Source: CAZJPD01 sp964547795 (GTDB lineage: Bacteria; Pseudomonadota; Alphaproteobacteria; Rickettsiales; Midichloriaceae). From it: DNA of 36,848 nt. Both the position numbers and the translations under genes were made by a program. The notes under the pieces were generated by a model. It was not told where the DNA came from. It saw nothing but the letters and a program-made list of their open reading frames with translations, and did not search any database. Below are positions 21,603-30,827 of this stretch, piece by piece (position 1 is the stretch's first letter; every line of letters starts with the position of its first letter). Where the stretch lies: positions 1-36,848 of the forward strand of contig CAZJPD010000004.1 in the NCBI GenBank assembly GCA_964547795.1, written 5' to 3'.

Positions 21603-22805
21603 TTATACTTTAGAGTAATATGTTTTTTCATCAAAAGTGCCGTTTATCCTATCAACAATCAGGGTAACTGTACAGTCGCCTGTGACATTAACCGTTGTTC
21701 TTAACATATCTAAAAGCCTGTCTACTCCTAGTATGACCCCCATTCCTTCAAGAGGCACTCCTATGGATGACAACACCATGCTCATCATAATGATAGAACC
21801 ACCAGGAGAAGCCCCAGCTCCTATAGCACCTATTGTTGAAGTAAACATTAGAATGATATAGTGATGAAAAGTCAATTCAATACCAAAAATTTGTGCCGAA
21901 AATATGGCACAGATAGCTAAATAAATTGCTGATCCATCCATATTAATAACTGCTCCTAAAGGCAATACAAAGGAAGTAGATTCTTTTGAAACCCCAATTT
22001 TTCTAAGTTCCATTATTGATGTTGCAACTGTAGCTTTACTACTTGCTGTTGCAAATGCTAAAGATTGTGTATTAGACATTTTTCTGAAGAAGGGAATGGG
22101 ATTTATTTTTGCAAGTACTAACAACATCACACCAAATAGTATGTATTGCAGAAGGAATGCCCCTGATACAACAAGAATAAATTTACCTAAATGAAGCATT
22201 ATTTCTATCCCATATTGGGCTATTACACATGAGATTATGGCAAAAACACCATACGGAGTCAGCTGTATAACTAATTGAATCATTTTAAATACTAAATGAG
22301 TGCATGAGAATATAAGGTTCTTTACCTCCCTTCCCCTTTCTCCTATTAAAATCAGAGCAAATCCTGTAAATAATGCAAAAATCACTACCTGTAATATATT
22401 GCCATCTGCCATAGCTTTGATAGGATTAGTTGGAATGAGGTTAATAAACAAGTCTTTAAGTAGCTTGCCGCTATCCTGATATTTGACAGGATTGCCTAAA
22501 TCTATAGTTAGACCAAGCCCTGGTTGAAATACATTTGCGAAGATAATACCTATCAACACTGCAAACGTGCTTGTGGACATATACATTAAAAAAGCCCTAC
22601 TCCCTAATCTTTCAAAAGTACCTGCATCACTAACACTCGCCATACCGTTTAACATAGCAAAAAAAACCAAAGGTACAATAACCATTTTGATCATATTAAA
22701 AAACACTGTTCCTACAGGCTCTATATATACAGTATATGGTTTAAAAAATGCACCAAACAAAACCCCCAATACCATTCCCAAAATCACTTTTTGCCAAAGC
22801 TTCAT
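21603..22805 (-). CDS. gltP: dicarboxylate/amino acid:cation symporter
   Basis: Inner-membrane secondary transporter of the glutamate/aspartate/C4-dicarboxylate family (DAACS). The 400-residue protein has eight hydrophobic segments and both re-entrant loops: the Ser-rich loop ASSKATVATS at 254-263, NMDG at 288-291 (sodium site), GAGASPGG near 330-336, and VDRLLDMLRTTVNVTGD at 361-377 with the substrate-binding Asp and Asn. Substrate cannot be settled from sequence; glutamate or succinate is likely for an intracellular bacterium. The gene symbol is by family. It may be the first gene of an operon with ribD and prmC. Confidence 0.88.
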   Translation of the reverse strand: MKLWQKVILGMVLGVLFGAFFKPYTVYIEPVGTVFFNMIKMVIVPLVFFAMLNGMASVSDAGTFERLGSRAFLMYMSTSTFAVLIGIIFANVFQPGLGLTIDLGNPVKYQDSGKLLKDLFINLIPTNPIKAMADGNILQVVIFALFTGFALILIGERGREVKNLIFSCTHLVFKMIQLVIQLTPYGVFAIISCVIAQYGIEIMLHLGKFILVVSGAFLLQYILFGVMLLVLAKINPIPFFRKMSNTQSLAFATASSKATVATSIMELRKIGVSKESTSFVLPLGAVINMDGSAIYLAICAIFSAQIFGIELTFHHYIILMFTSTIGAIGAGASPGGSIIMMSMVLSSIGVPLEGMGVILGVDRLLDMLRTTVNVTGDCTVTLIVDRINGTFDEKTYYSKV

Positions 22806-22895
22806 CTTTATAGAACTTCTAATTTATTATTCAATCAGATTTTATCACGTTATATGGCAAACCGCAACTGACAAGTTTTACCCAAAATTTCTTGA

Positions 22896-22935
22896 AGTGT
22901 TAGTCAAAGATAGATACAAAGTCATTTTGTAATGA
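22896..22935 (-). repeat. 40-base dispersed repeat R2, copy 1
   Basis: The reverse complement of this stretch matches 28805-28844 over 40 bases with about five differences (shared core TATCTATCTTTGACT). It lies upstream of the symporter gene, 20 bases from repeat copy E. The other copy lies in the unusual tail of the AmpG-like gene. Confidence 0.6.
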
Positions 22936-22955
22936 AGTGAAATTTTGTTTTTCTT

Positions 22956-23169
22956 CTATAGCATAGATCATTAAGATATAGACGTTTTAACTTTTTTATC
23001 CCGTCATCACGAGATCGCAACAGCGATCGTGGTGATCCAGAGATTGCCACACTCACTCTGTGAGTTCGCAATGACAGGGCAGGATGGTGGATTGCCACGC
23101 CCGTTGCACAGGCTTGCAATGACGAGAGTGTATTGCATAATATCTCTACCTTTCTTGCCTAAGCTATAG
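22956..23169 (+). repeat. palindromic intergenic repeat, copy E
   Basis: Complete-looking copy of 214 bases. Ends CTATAGCATAG (22956-22966) and CTAAGCTATAG (23159-23169) are inverted repeats with one mismatch. The centre is nearly identical to copy D, with the same three hairpins in the same order. It ends 7 bases from the stop codon of ispG. Confidence 0.85.
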
Positions 23170-23175
23170 GAAAAT

Positions 23176-24480
23176 CTATAGCAAAGAAAGGTTAAGACAA
23201 AGGAGAAAATGTAGTAGCAAGAAATGAAAAGAGCAAAAAAATAGAAAGGGGGTTAGGTGTTTTGTGCAATGTGTAGCAATATATTTATCAATTAATGTAA
23301 TGAACTCTGTTGGAATATTGTTACCCTTTAGGGTATGGGTTTTTTGACCATCGGTATACACAACAGCTACTGGATGTTCCCCATCTCCTGGTAAGCTAAT
23401 TCCAATATTAGCATGCTTACCTTCTCCAGGACCATTGACTATACAACCCATCACAGCAATTTTGATAAACTCCACACCTTTATATATCTTTTTCCAATTC
23501 ATTATATTCATATCAATGTGGTTTTGAACAGTTTCAGCTAACTGCTGAAAATATGTATTTGAAGTTCTGCCACAACCAGGGCAAGCTGAAACCTGTGGTG
23601 CAAAATTTCGTATTTCTAACGATTGCAATATTTCTTGACATAGCTTTACCTCAGCTGTTCGAAGCTCACCTGCCTTTGGTGTAATTGAAGCCCTTATGGT
23701 ATCTCCAATTCCCTCCTGTAGCAATATAGAAAGTGCGACTGTAGTAGCTACAACACCCTTAGTCCCCATACCTGCTTCGGTTAAGCCAAGGTGAAGAGGA
23801 TATGCAGTTCTTTTAGACAATTCTCTATAAACAGCTATTAAATCTTGTACTTTGCTAAGTTTTGCAGATAAGATGATTTTATTGCTTGCAAACCCAATGT
23901 TCTCCGCTTTTTCAGCACTATTTATAGTTGATAATACCACTGCCTTCCGCATTATAAAATCAGCAGGTTGTGGATTGGATTTTTTTGCATTTTCATTCAT
24001 TAAAGATGCAGCTAATTCTTGATCTAAACTTCCCCAATTAACTCCAATTCTAATAGGCTTATCATATTTAATAGCTATTTCTATTATTTGCTCAAAATTT
24101 TTGTCACGTTTCATTTTAAACCCTACATTACCAGGGTTGATACGATATTTATCTAAAGACTTAGCACATTCAGGAACTTCACTTAGTAATGTATGCCCAT
24201 TGTAATGAAAACATCCAACTAATGGTATCCTTAACCCCTTATTTTCTAAACGTTCTCTTATTCTAGGTACAGCTTTGGCTGCCTCTAAATTATTTACTGT
24301 GATTCTAACAATTTCAGAACCAGCGTTATACAATTCTATTATTTGATCTGTAGTAGCATTGACATTCTTTGTTGAAGTATTAGTCATTGATTGTACAACA
24401 ATAGGGTTGTTTCCTCCTATTGCTACACCTCCAACTTCAACAACTTGTGTTTTTTTCCTAATTATTTTTTGTAGTATCAT
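23176..24480 (-). CDS. ispG: 4-hydroxy-3-methylbut-2-en-1-yl diphosphate synthase with odd tail
   Basis: Penultimate step of the MEP isoprenoid pathway, a [4Fe-4S] enzyme. The 434-residue protein has SMTNTST at 31-37, the TIM-barrel part to about 270, and the cluster ligands C300, C303 (SACPGCGRT) and C346 with E353 (GCIVNGPGE). The family core ends around residue 402 (IDKYIATHC). The last 30 or so residues are Leu/Phe/Cys-rich and hydrophobic, which is not normal for IspG; they are read from sequence next to repeat copy E and probably reflect loss of the original stop. Start ATG at 24480 lies 16 bases after motB. Presence of ispG means the MEP pathway is retained, unlike in Rickettsia. Confidence 0.93.
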   Translation of the reverse strand: MILQKIIRKKTQVVEVGGVAIGGNNPIVVQSMTNTSTKNVNATTDQIIELYNAGSEIVRITVNNLEAAKAVPRIRERLENKGLRIPLVGCFHYNGHTLLSEVPECAKSLDKYRINPGNVGFKMKRDKNFEQIIEIAIKYDKPIRIGVNWGSLDQELAASLMNENAKKSNPQPADFIMRKAVVLSTINSAEKAENIGFASNKIILSAKLSKVQDLIAVYRELSKRTAYPLHLGLTEAGMGTKGVVATTVALSILLQEGIGDTIRASITPKAGELRTAEVKLCQEILQSLEIRNFAPQVSACPGCGRTSNTYFQQLAETVQNHIDMNIMNWKKIYKGVEFIKIAVMGCIVNGPGEGKHANIGISLPGDGEHPVAVVYTDGQKTHTLKGNNIPTEFITLIDKYIATHCTKHLTPFLFFCSFHFLLLHFLLCLNLSLL

Positions 24481-24496
24481 TCACTTAATTACTTAG

Positions 24497-25345
24497 TTAA
24501 TGATCCTGAGGAACAGATATTTTTTGATAAGCCACATTAGAATTTCTTAATATGGTAACTGTTATTCTCGCATCTTTTGTCGAATAAAGAGCATTAGCAT
24601 TAATATCTAGCGATTCAGTATCAGTTCTTGCTACCACCTCATAAACTTTATCAGCCACAACTCCATGAATAAATAAAAATTTTCTAACCGAATTAGCCCT
24701 ATCAGCGGAAAGTTCCCAATTACCGTAATCACCAATTGGATTATTACTAGGTCCACTAGTATAACCAGTAATTTGTATTAAATTGGGAGAAACTTTTATA
24801 ATCTTACTAATCTTGCCCAAAATCCTTTTTGCAAAATCTGTCAACTGTGCACTTTCTCTCTCAAATACTTTATGATTATTCTGATTGTATATAGTAATTT
24901 CTAATCCATAAGGAGTATTTTTATAGGAAAGACTTTCGTTTATATCTGCACTTCTTTTTCCTATATCTTGTACTTTTGACTCTATTTCTGCAAAAATCTC
25001 GTTATCCATTTCAGAAACATCAATTTTCCTTCCCTTTCTCTTTATATCTACTATATCACCCACTCTATCTACCCCATCTTTTATTCCAATTTTTCTACTA
25101 TTTTGATTATCTTTTTTTTTGTTCTTTTTTTATTAAAAAGCCAAGGGTCGGCATAAAATATTGTGCTATTGTCTTTAACTTCTTACTTGGTGTAGCAGTT
25201 AATAGCCATAATAATAAGAAAAAAGCCATTAAAGCAGTGAAAAAATCTGCATAAGCCAATTTCCATGACCCACCATGAAAATCATTGTGAATGCTGCTTT
25301 TTCTTTTTTTTATGATAATTTTATCAGACTGTTTTTTTTTTGCAT
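24497..25345 (-). pseudogene. motB: flagellar stator protein MotB, frameshifted
   Basis: MotB anchors the stator to peptidoglycan and carries the proton-binding Asp. Both parts can be read. The N-terminal part (HGGSWKLAYADFFTALMAFF, about 25220-25285, with the conserved Asp after AYA) is followed by a peptidoglycan-binding OmpA-type domain with QITGYTSGP and WELSADRANSVRKFL. They are in different frames, separated at a T9 tract on the plus strand (25112-25120); one base fewer joins them. In addition the expected start ATG at 25345 is out of frame with the N-terminal part across a T10 tract (25332-25341). Either the gene is dead, it depends on slippage at poly-A, or the homopolymer lengths are misread. 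The C-terminal 188 codons alone would lack the membrane segment. Confidence 0.85.
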
Positions 25346-25365
25346 TTAAGTAGTTATAGAATATT

Positions 25366-26227
25366 TCATTTTGCAGTATAATTTTCGATTGCTTGCTCTA
25401 CTTCGTGAAAACTTGGCTTGTATGAAGTAGGGACAACTTGCCTGGCAAACTCAATAGAAATAGAAGGGGGGTAGCCATTTACATGAGCTATAATACCTGA
25501 CTTTATACATTCTAAAAACTTAATTTCATCTTCTTTAAATTTGGATAAAAAATATCCCACAGGACTTACCAGTCCATATGCAGTAAATGCCCCAATAAAC
25601 GTGCCTACTAAAGCTGATGCTATTTTAGGTCCTAATATAGATGGGATCTGATCCAACCGATCCCATAGCTGTAATAACACCCAACACTGCTGCTACAATA
25701 CCAAATGCAGGCAATGCATCTCCCATCTTAATCAATGATTGTGGAATGCTAAAAGCACAATGTTTTCTATTATCTATATCATTTTCCATCATATTTTCCA
25801 GCTCACTACAATCTTCAAAGCCTAAAATTATCATTCTGAAATAATCGCAGAAGAAAATTCTTGCATCATATTCTTTTTTTATAATAGAAAAATTGTTAAA
25901 AAGCTCACTTTTGTCAGTGTTATCAATATGATTTTCTAATTCAACTAAGCCATTTGAGTGCGAAAATTTAAAAAAGTTAAACATAAACAATAGTATTTGA
26001 AGATAATCATCCTTACTATAGGGTGATTTTTTAGTTAAATCCTTCAAAGACTTTATCATACCCTTGCTAACCTCTAAAGGATTCGCAATAATGTAGCTGC
26101 CTGTAGCAGCTCCGAGTATTATCAACCACTCAGATGGTTTTAATAAAATGAGTATATTTCCCCCGATTGCTAAATAACCAACAAAAACTAAAACCAATAA
26201 GCAAACCAGACCTATGAAAAACATCAT
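25366..26227 (-). pseudogene. motA: flagellar stator protein MotA, frameshifted
   Basis: MotA forms the proton channel of the flagellar motor with MotB. From ATG 26227 the first 200 codons show the N-terminal membrane segments (GLVCLLVLVFVGYLAIGG, WLIILGAATGSYII), the cytoplasmic part, and the third segment ALPAFGIVAAVLGVITAMGS. After GSDP the frame is lost; skipping one base near 25636 gives SILGPKIASALVGTFIGAF and the rest of MotA to TGA at 25366. The combined length, about 285 residues, is normal. This site is not a homopolymer (GATCCCATCTAT), so a homopolymer-reading error does not explain it. motB follows 20 bases later, the usual order. Confidence 0.87.
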
Positions 26228-26356
26228 CTATATAAAAAAAACCCCTTGGTTTAAGTTAAATTAAATTGATCCTAAATCAAGTTATTTATTACTGTAAAGG
26301 TGGAGATAATTGTGCCATAATCTTAGAGATAGCTAGTTTTATTTTGGGTGTAGTTG

Positions 26357-27237
26357 GTGAAAAAATTTTCAAGATTGAATAGGTCTTCTTATAGTGCATT
26401 GGTTGTGCTTATTTGTTTACTCTCATTTTTAGGGCTTACAATCTATCTAGTTAGTTCAGGACCTGATAAAGAAAAACAAGAGCAGTCTGTAAATAAGATT
26501 TTGCCTGATAAGATTTATGAAGCTAAAGATGTAAATACCGTCCCTAATATTTCAATAGTAGTTATTGGATTAGGATTAGATAAATCGCTCTTTGAAAAAG
26601 TTATGAATTTGCCAAAACAAGTGACTTTAGGATTTTCACCTTACTCTCCTTATTTGGATTATATTTTTTGAGCTAACGCAAAAAAAGGGGAAGGGATATA
26701 ATAATAAATATACCTATGGAAACTTTACTTACGGGAGCTTCTGATTATTCTTTTCAAGACAATGGTCCGTATGCCTTAATATCTGATTTAGGAAATGTAG
26801 AAAATTCTGAAAGGTTAGATTTTGTTATATCAAAGGGAAGAGGATTTAATGGATATTATACGAGTATCTATGATTCATTTACAGATGGGGTAGAGGATTT
26901 AGCCTTTTTACTTAATAAAATAAAAGAAACTAAAAAGTACATTGTGTATAACGATCCACGCAAAGTGAAACCCTTTGCCACAATTGCCAGCGAATTAGGA
27001 ATGCAAGATAAAATAATTAGAGCAGACATACTAATAGATTCTAAGTTAGAGAAGTCAGAGATAAAATCAGAATTAGATGAGTTAAAGAATATTACAGATG
27101 CTTATGGATGTGCTATAGGTATAGCTAGGGCGTATCATATTAGTGTTAATCAAGTAGATAAGTGGTTAAAAACAGTGGATAAAGAGGCAAAGTACAATGT
27201 AATTCCTCTATCAGAATTCATCAATAAATGTTCCTAA
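26357..27237 (+). pseudogene. divergent polysaccharide deacetylase, frameshifted
   Basis: Family of periplasmic or membrane-anchored proteins related to YibQ. The N-terminal part has a membrane anchor (YSALVVLICLLSFLGLTIYLV) and the family start ISIVVIGLGLDKSLFEKVM...LGFSPYSPYLD. It stops at TGA 26669 in frame one. The rest resumes in another frame with INIPMETLLTG, matching the usual LELPME motif, and runs with GFNGYYTS and ADILID to TAA at 27235. The break is spread over a T6 tract (26664-26669) and an A7G4 tract (26680-26690), which suggests two indels. The start is probably GTG at 26357 (or TTG at 26354). It is followed 4 bases later by lnt, so they were likely one transcript; lnt is intact. 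Confidence 0.78.
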
Positions 27238-27241
27238 TACA

Positions 27242-28795
27242 ATGATGATTATAAAACAAAATGTTTATTATCTAGCATCATTTATTTTAGGGATATTATT
27301 AACCTTAGCGTTTTACCCGATTTCTATTTTTCCTTTTGTTATATCTTTTGGTGGATTTTATTTTCTTTTGAAAAAAAATGTTGATAGTAATTTAAAACTC
27401 TTTTTACATGGTGTGTTTTTTGGCTATGGATACTTTTTTATTAATTTATACTGGATACCCTTATCGATATATAAAGTTTCAATAAATTTAGAATGGTTAT
27501 TACCAATCTTATCGATTATTATCCCCCTGCCTCTTGCATTATTTACAGGCATATTTGCAATTTTAACAAAATTTGGAAGACGCAATAGCGTAATTTTTTC
27601 AATTAACTTTTCGTTTTTGTGGGTGATATTTGAGTATATAAGAAGTAATGCCTTTTTTCCTTTTCCTTGGGCATTAATTGGTCATTCTGCAACTTCTATG
27701 TTATGGTTTTCACAGATCGTTGCATTTTTTGGTGCATATGGTGCAAGTTTATTGCTTGGATTGCTAACAACAAGCTTATTTTCTCAGAACAAAAAATATA
27801 TTGCATTTAATATTGTCCTTTTTTTCCTTATTTGTATAGCAGGCGAAATGCGTATAGAAAGAAATTCTGTTGATAGTAAGGACAATATAAAGATAAGATT
27901 AGTACAGCCTAACATTCAAGAACATCACTTTGGGAATAAAATAAAACAAGCTTTGGTATTTCAGGAATTATCAGAGCTAACTTTATCTGATGGGTTTAAA
28001 GAAAAAGATTATATTTTTTGGTCAGAAGCGGCATTTCCTTATCCAATATACGAGAATCAAAATTGGATAAATATGGTCAAAGATTTTGTTCCTCACAAAA
28101 AGAATGCTGCTTTAATATTTGGTGCTGATAGTGTAAAACAGGGGTATTATACATCATTGAGTTTTAATTCCATTTTAGCAATTAATGAAGAGAATATGAT
28201 ACTTGGTCGTTATGATAAAAGGATATTAGTGCCTTTTGGGGAATACGTTCCCTATAAAAACAAGTTTGCATTTGTAGGAAAAATAGCACACTCTGTGGGA
28301 ATGGATGATATTTCAAAAGGCGTGCATAGTAATATAATTGATTTGGGTGACAGGATAAAGTTTTTACCGGTAATCTGCTCGGAATCAATAGTAGATAAAG
28401 GTCACTTAAAAGTCTCAAGTCACGACAGTTATAGATTTATACTTAACATTACCAATGACTCTTGGTTTGGAGATAGCTTGGGTCCATATCAGCATTTTAA
28501 TATATCAAGGGTACGTGCTATAGAATACGGATTACCTGTACTTAGAGTTGCAAATACAGGAATTTCTGGAATAATAGACGTATTTGGGAATGTTTTAAAA
28601 GCTACAGAACTTAATACACGAACCATAGTTGATGCTTCTATTCCAGCTAAATTGAAAAATTCGACATTGTTTTATAAAATTCATAATTTTGTTATACCTG
28701 CAATTTTTGTGTTATATGCTTTATTTATGTTACACTTGTACGCTTTTAAACAAAATTTACAAAAATCAAGGGAAGTGTTGCCCAAAGATAAATAA
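27242..28795 (+). CDS. lnt: apolipoprotein N-acyltransferase
   Basis: Adds the third acyl chain to outer-membrane lipoproteins, at the periplasmic face of the inner membrane. The 517-residue protein has six or so N-terminal membrane segments (to about 200), then a nitrilase-type domain with the catalytic triad in context: E262 (FWSEAAFPYP), K326 (GRYDKRILVPFGEYVP) and C379 (LPVICSES). NITNDSWFG at 402-410 is also typical. One C-terminal membrane segment follows (FVIPAIFVLYALFMLHLYAF). Normal length. The 3' end overlaps the converging AmpG-like gene by 115 bases. Confidence 0.93.
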   Translation: MMIIKQNVYYLASFILGILLTLAFYPISIFPFVISFGGFYFLLKKNVDSNLKLFLHGVFFGYGYFFINLYWIPLSIYKVSINLEWLLPILSIIIPLPLALFTGIFAILTKFGRRNSVIFSINFSFLWVIFEYIRSNAFFPFPWALIGHSATSMLWFSQIVAFFGAYGASLLLGLLTTSLFSQNKKYIAFNIVLFFLICIAGEMRIERNSVDSKDNIKIRLVQPNIQEHHFGNKIKQALVFQELSELTLSDGFKEKDYIFWSEAAFPYPIYENQNWINMVKDFVPHKKNAALIFGADSVKQGYYTSLSFNSILAINEENMILGRYDKRILVPFGEYVPYKNKFAFVGKIAHSVGMDDISKGVHSNIIDLGDRIKFLPVICSESIVDKGHLKVSSHDSYRFILNITNDSWFGDSLGPYQHFNISRVRAIEYGLPVLRVANTGISGIIDVFGNVLKATELNTRTIVDASIPAKLKNSTLFYKIHNFVIPAIFVLYALFMLHLYAFKQNLQKSREVLPKDK

Positions 28796-30108
28796 GATAT
28801 TATATCATTACAAAACGATTTTATATCTATCTTTGACTCACACTCTTGAACACACTTTTTCATTCGTGCAACAAAGTTTTGAATCCAACCTTTTATTAAA
28901 AAAAAATAATATATTATTATAAAACAGGGGATAGATAAGAGTGCAGAAAAAATGAAAAAGTTGCCCCACCCTAATGATGAAACTGTTATTCCTGAACTTG
29001 CTGATAATATACTTCTTCCAAACATTGCAAAGGAAGTAAGTGCTGCATAGTAAGTAGCTGTATACTTTTTTTTCGATACACTGCTAATATACACAACTAA
29101 AGCAATGTTACTTATTGCACTTGTTAAGTTTTCAAATCCATTGATTATAGCAAGCAATATTACATTGTGAAACTTCAGTAGCAACAAAAAAGGTAGATTT
29201 GAAATCATTGCAATAATTTCTCCTACTAAAAGATTCACCCTCATACTTACCTTATACGTCAAATAACCACCTACTGCACTACCAAGGATTGTTGCCATCA
29301 GCCCAATTGTCTTAATTGCAGTTGCTATTTCAATTTTTGAATATCCTTGCTCAACTAAAAATGGCATTGTCATTGCACCTAAATAAGCATCACTTAACTT
29401 ATAAAATGCTATGAAAAGCAATATTAAAAACCATTTATCCTGCTTTATGAAGTTTTTGATATGTTGTATAAAGCTTGAATAAAGCTTTGGAAAATTTAAT
29501 TTTGAAACCTTATCTTTTTTATGTTTCCCAAAAGGTGCTAGAATCACAACAAATATACCTGGAATAAGAGCAAGTGACATAATACTGTAAGTTTTACACC
29601 AACTTAGATGGGAAGCTAAATAAATACCTCCTGCTCCTGATATAATCATACCAATTCTATATCCATAAATTGCAGAAGTAGCACCTGCACCTTGTTCATT
29701 TTGTGCAAATATCTCTATACGGAACGCATCTATTACTATATCCGAAGAAGCAGAGAAGAAAGCTAAAAGCACAGCAGAAATAGCAAAGGCATATGGGTAT
29801 TTAGATGGGTTTATATATCCTGTTAAAATAATAAAAAAAATCAGAAAAAATTGACTCATTATTATCCAACCTTTTCTTCGTCCTATGCGTCCAGATAAGG
29901 AAGAAATATCTGTGTTATCCATAACAGGTGCCCACAAATATTTAAAAGAAAACGGTATAGTGACAAGTGAAACAAGCCCTATATAAGCGATATCAATTTT
30001 ATAATCTGAAACCAATACTCTAAGAAGAGAAGAAATAAGTGCTACAGGAAGACCGCTGTTAATACCTAAAATAAAAGCAATTGGAATTTTTTTATTTAAT
30101 TGGTACAT
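28681..30108 (-). CDS. ampG: AmpG-like MFS transporter with extended tail
   Basis: Major facilitator protein of the AmpG type (muropeptide permease in enterobacteria; substrates of the rickettsial paralogs are unproven). About twelve membrane segments; family signatures are the early FKYLWAPVMDN (55-65) with GRIGRRKGW (73-81) and FSASSDIVIDAFR. The permease core ends near residue 415 (FFLIKGWIQNF). The last 60 residues are Cys/Lys/Asn-rich, not hydrophobic and unlike AmpG; they run through dispersed repeat R2 and antisense into the end of lnt. This suggests loss of the original stop codon. The symbol is by family only. Confidence 0.85.
   Translation of the reverse strand: MYQLNKKIPIAFILGINSGLPVALISSLLRVLVSDYKIDIAYIGLVSLVTIPFSFKYLWAPVMDNTDISSLSGRIGRRKGWIIMSQFFLIFFIILTGYINPSKYPYAFAISAVLLAFFSASSDIVIDAFRIEIFAQNEQGAGATSAIYGYRIGMIISGAGGIYLASHLSWCKTYSIMSLALIPGIFVVILAPFGKHKKDKVSKLNFPKLYSSFIQHIKNFIKQDKWFLILLFIAFYKLSDAYLGAMTMPFLVEQGYSKIEIATAIKTIGLMATILGSAVGGYLTYKVSMRVNLLVGEIIAMISNLPFLLLLKFHNVILLAIINGFENLTSAISNIALVVYISSVSKKKYTATYYAALTSFAMFGRSILSASSGITVSSLGWGNFFIFSALLSIPCFIIIYYFFLIKGWIQNFVARMKKCVQECESKIDIKSFCNDIISYLSLGNTSLDFCKFCLKAYKCNINKAYNTKIAGITKL
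28805..28844 (+). repeat. 40-base dispersed repeat R2, copy 2
   Basis: Matches the reverse complement of 22896-22935 with about five differences. It lies just past the lnt stop and is read through by the tail of the AmpG-like gene on the minus strand. Confidence 0.6.
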
Positions 30109-30329
30109 AAAAAAAGAATAAAGAATCTGAAAGATATATATTATAATGTAAATTGTAAAGCAATTGCAATATCCGATAGTGATGTATAAAACGGTAGTTT
30201 AGATCAAAAACTCAATTATTTAATTAAACAAAGAAACTGTAATGCTCCATAAAAATCAAGCAAGTGAGAAAAGTAAAACTTAATTCTTAGATTTTAAGTT
30301 ATTTTCGGTATCTGGTATAAGTTTTAAAA

Positions 30330-30791
30330 TTAGCATTCAAGTTCTTTTGCTATATTTATGAGTATTTTTCTAATTTCATCATTTTTATTTCTGTTGATAA
30401 CATTCATTACATCCTGCATTTCGGCTAAGCTTAGCGTCTTCTTTTGTACTGATTTTGCATTTTTATCTAAAATTTCATTGCATGGTTTAGTATTTGCAAT
30501 AGTAATTTTTATTTTTGAAACTGCTTTATAGCCAAAATAGACAGCTATTTTATCAAGTATAGTTGTTGTCATCATCTGTACTTCAAGACCACAACAGGGA
30601 TTTACCACCCCCAGCAACAATGTAGCATCATTAGATTTATTTTTGGAAAATTTCACACCAACAGGTATAGCCTTGTGTTTCAGTTGCTCTCCAACTATTA
30701 AAGACCAGTTAGATACCATTTTACAATATATGGCACCATGACGCTCAAAAACATTCTTTATTGCGTTTTCAACATATCCTTTCAACCACAT
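30330..30791 (-). CDS. DciA-like (DUF721) protein
   Basis: A 153-residue protein with the DUF721 layout: N-terminal helix pair (YVENAIKNVFERHG), the W-x-x-I-V-G motif (WSLIVGEQLKHKAIPVGVKF), a strand with NPCCGLEVQMM, then a helix before KIKITIAN. DciA proteins of this family load the replicative helicase in bacteria without DnaC. That role fits an alphaproteobacterium but is assigned by family. It lies 36 bases after rpsT in the same direction. The C-terminal 40 residues are variable in the family. Confidence 0.75.
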   Translation of the reverse strand: MWLKGYVENAIKNVFERHGAIYCKMVSNWSLIVGEQLKHKAIPVGVKFSKNKSNDATLLLGVVNPCCGLEVQMMTTTILDKIAVYFGYKAVSKIKITIANTKPCNEILDKNAKSVQKKTLSLAEMQDVMNVINRNKNDEIRKILINIAKELEC

Positions 30792-30827
30792 GAAACTAAA
30801 GTGGAAACTACGTACATAAATTTTATA

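Noticed and set aside
22922..23119. 65-codon open frame on the minus strand (and a similar one at 11458-11673)
   Set aside because: Repeat-derived (copies E and C), not genes.
3406..23169. CRISPR-like array
   Set aside because: The repeats are dispersed over 20 kb, in both orientations, with internal hairpins; there are no regular spacers and no cas genes.
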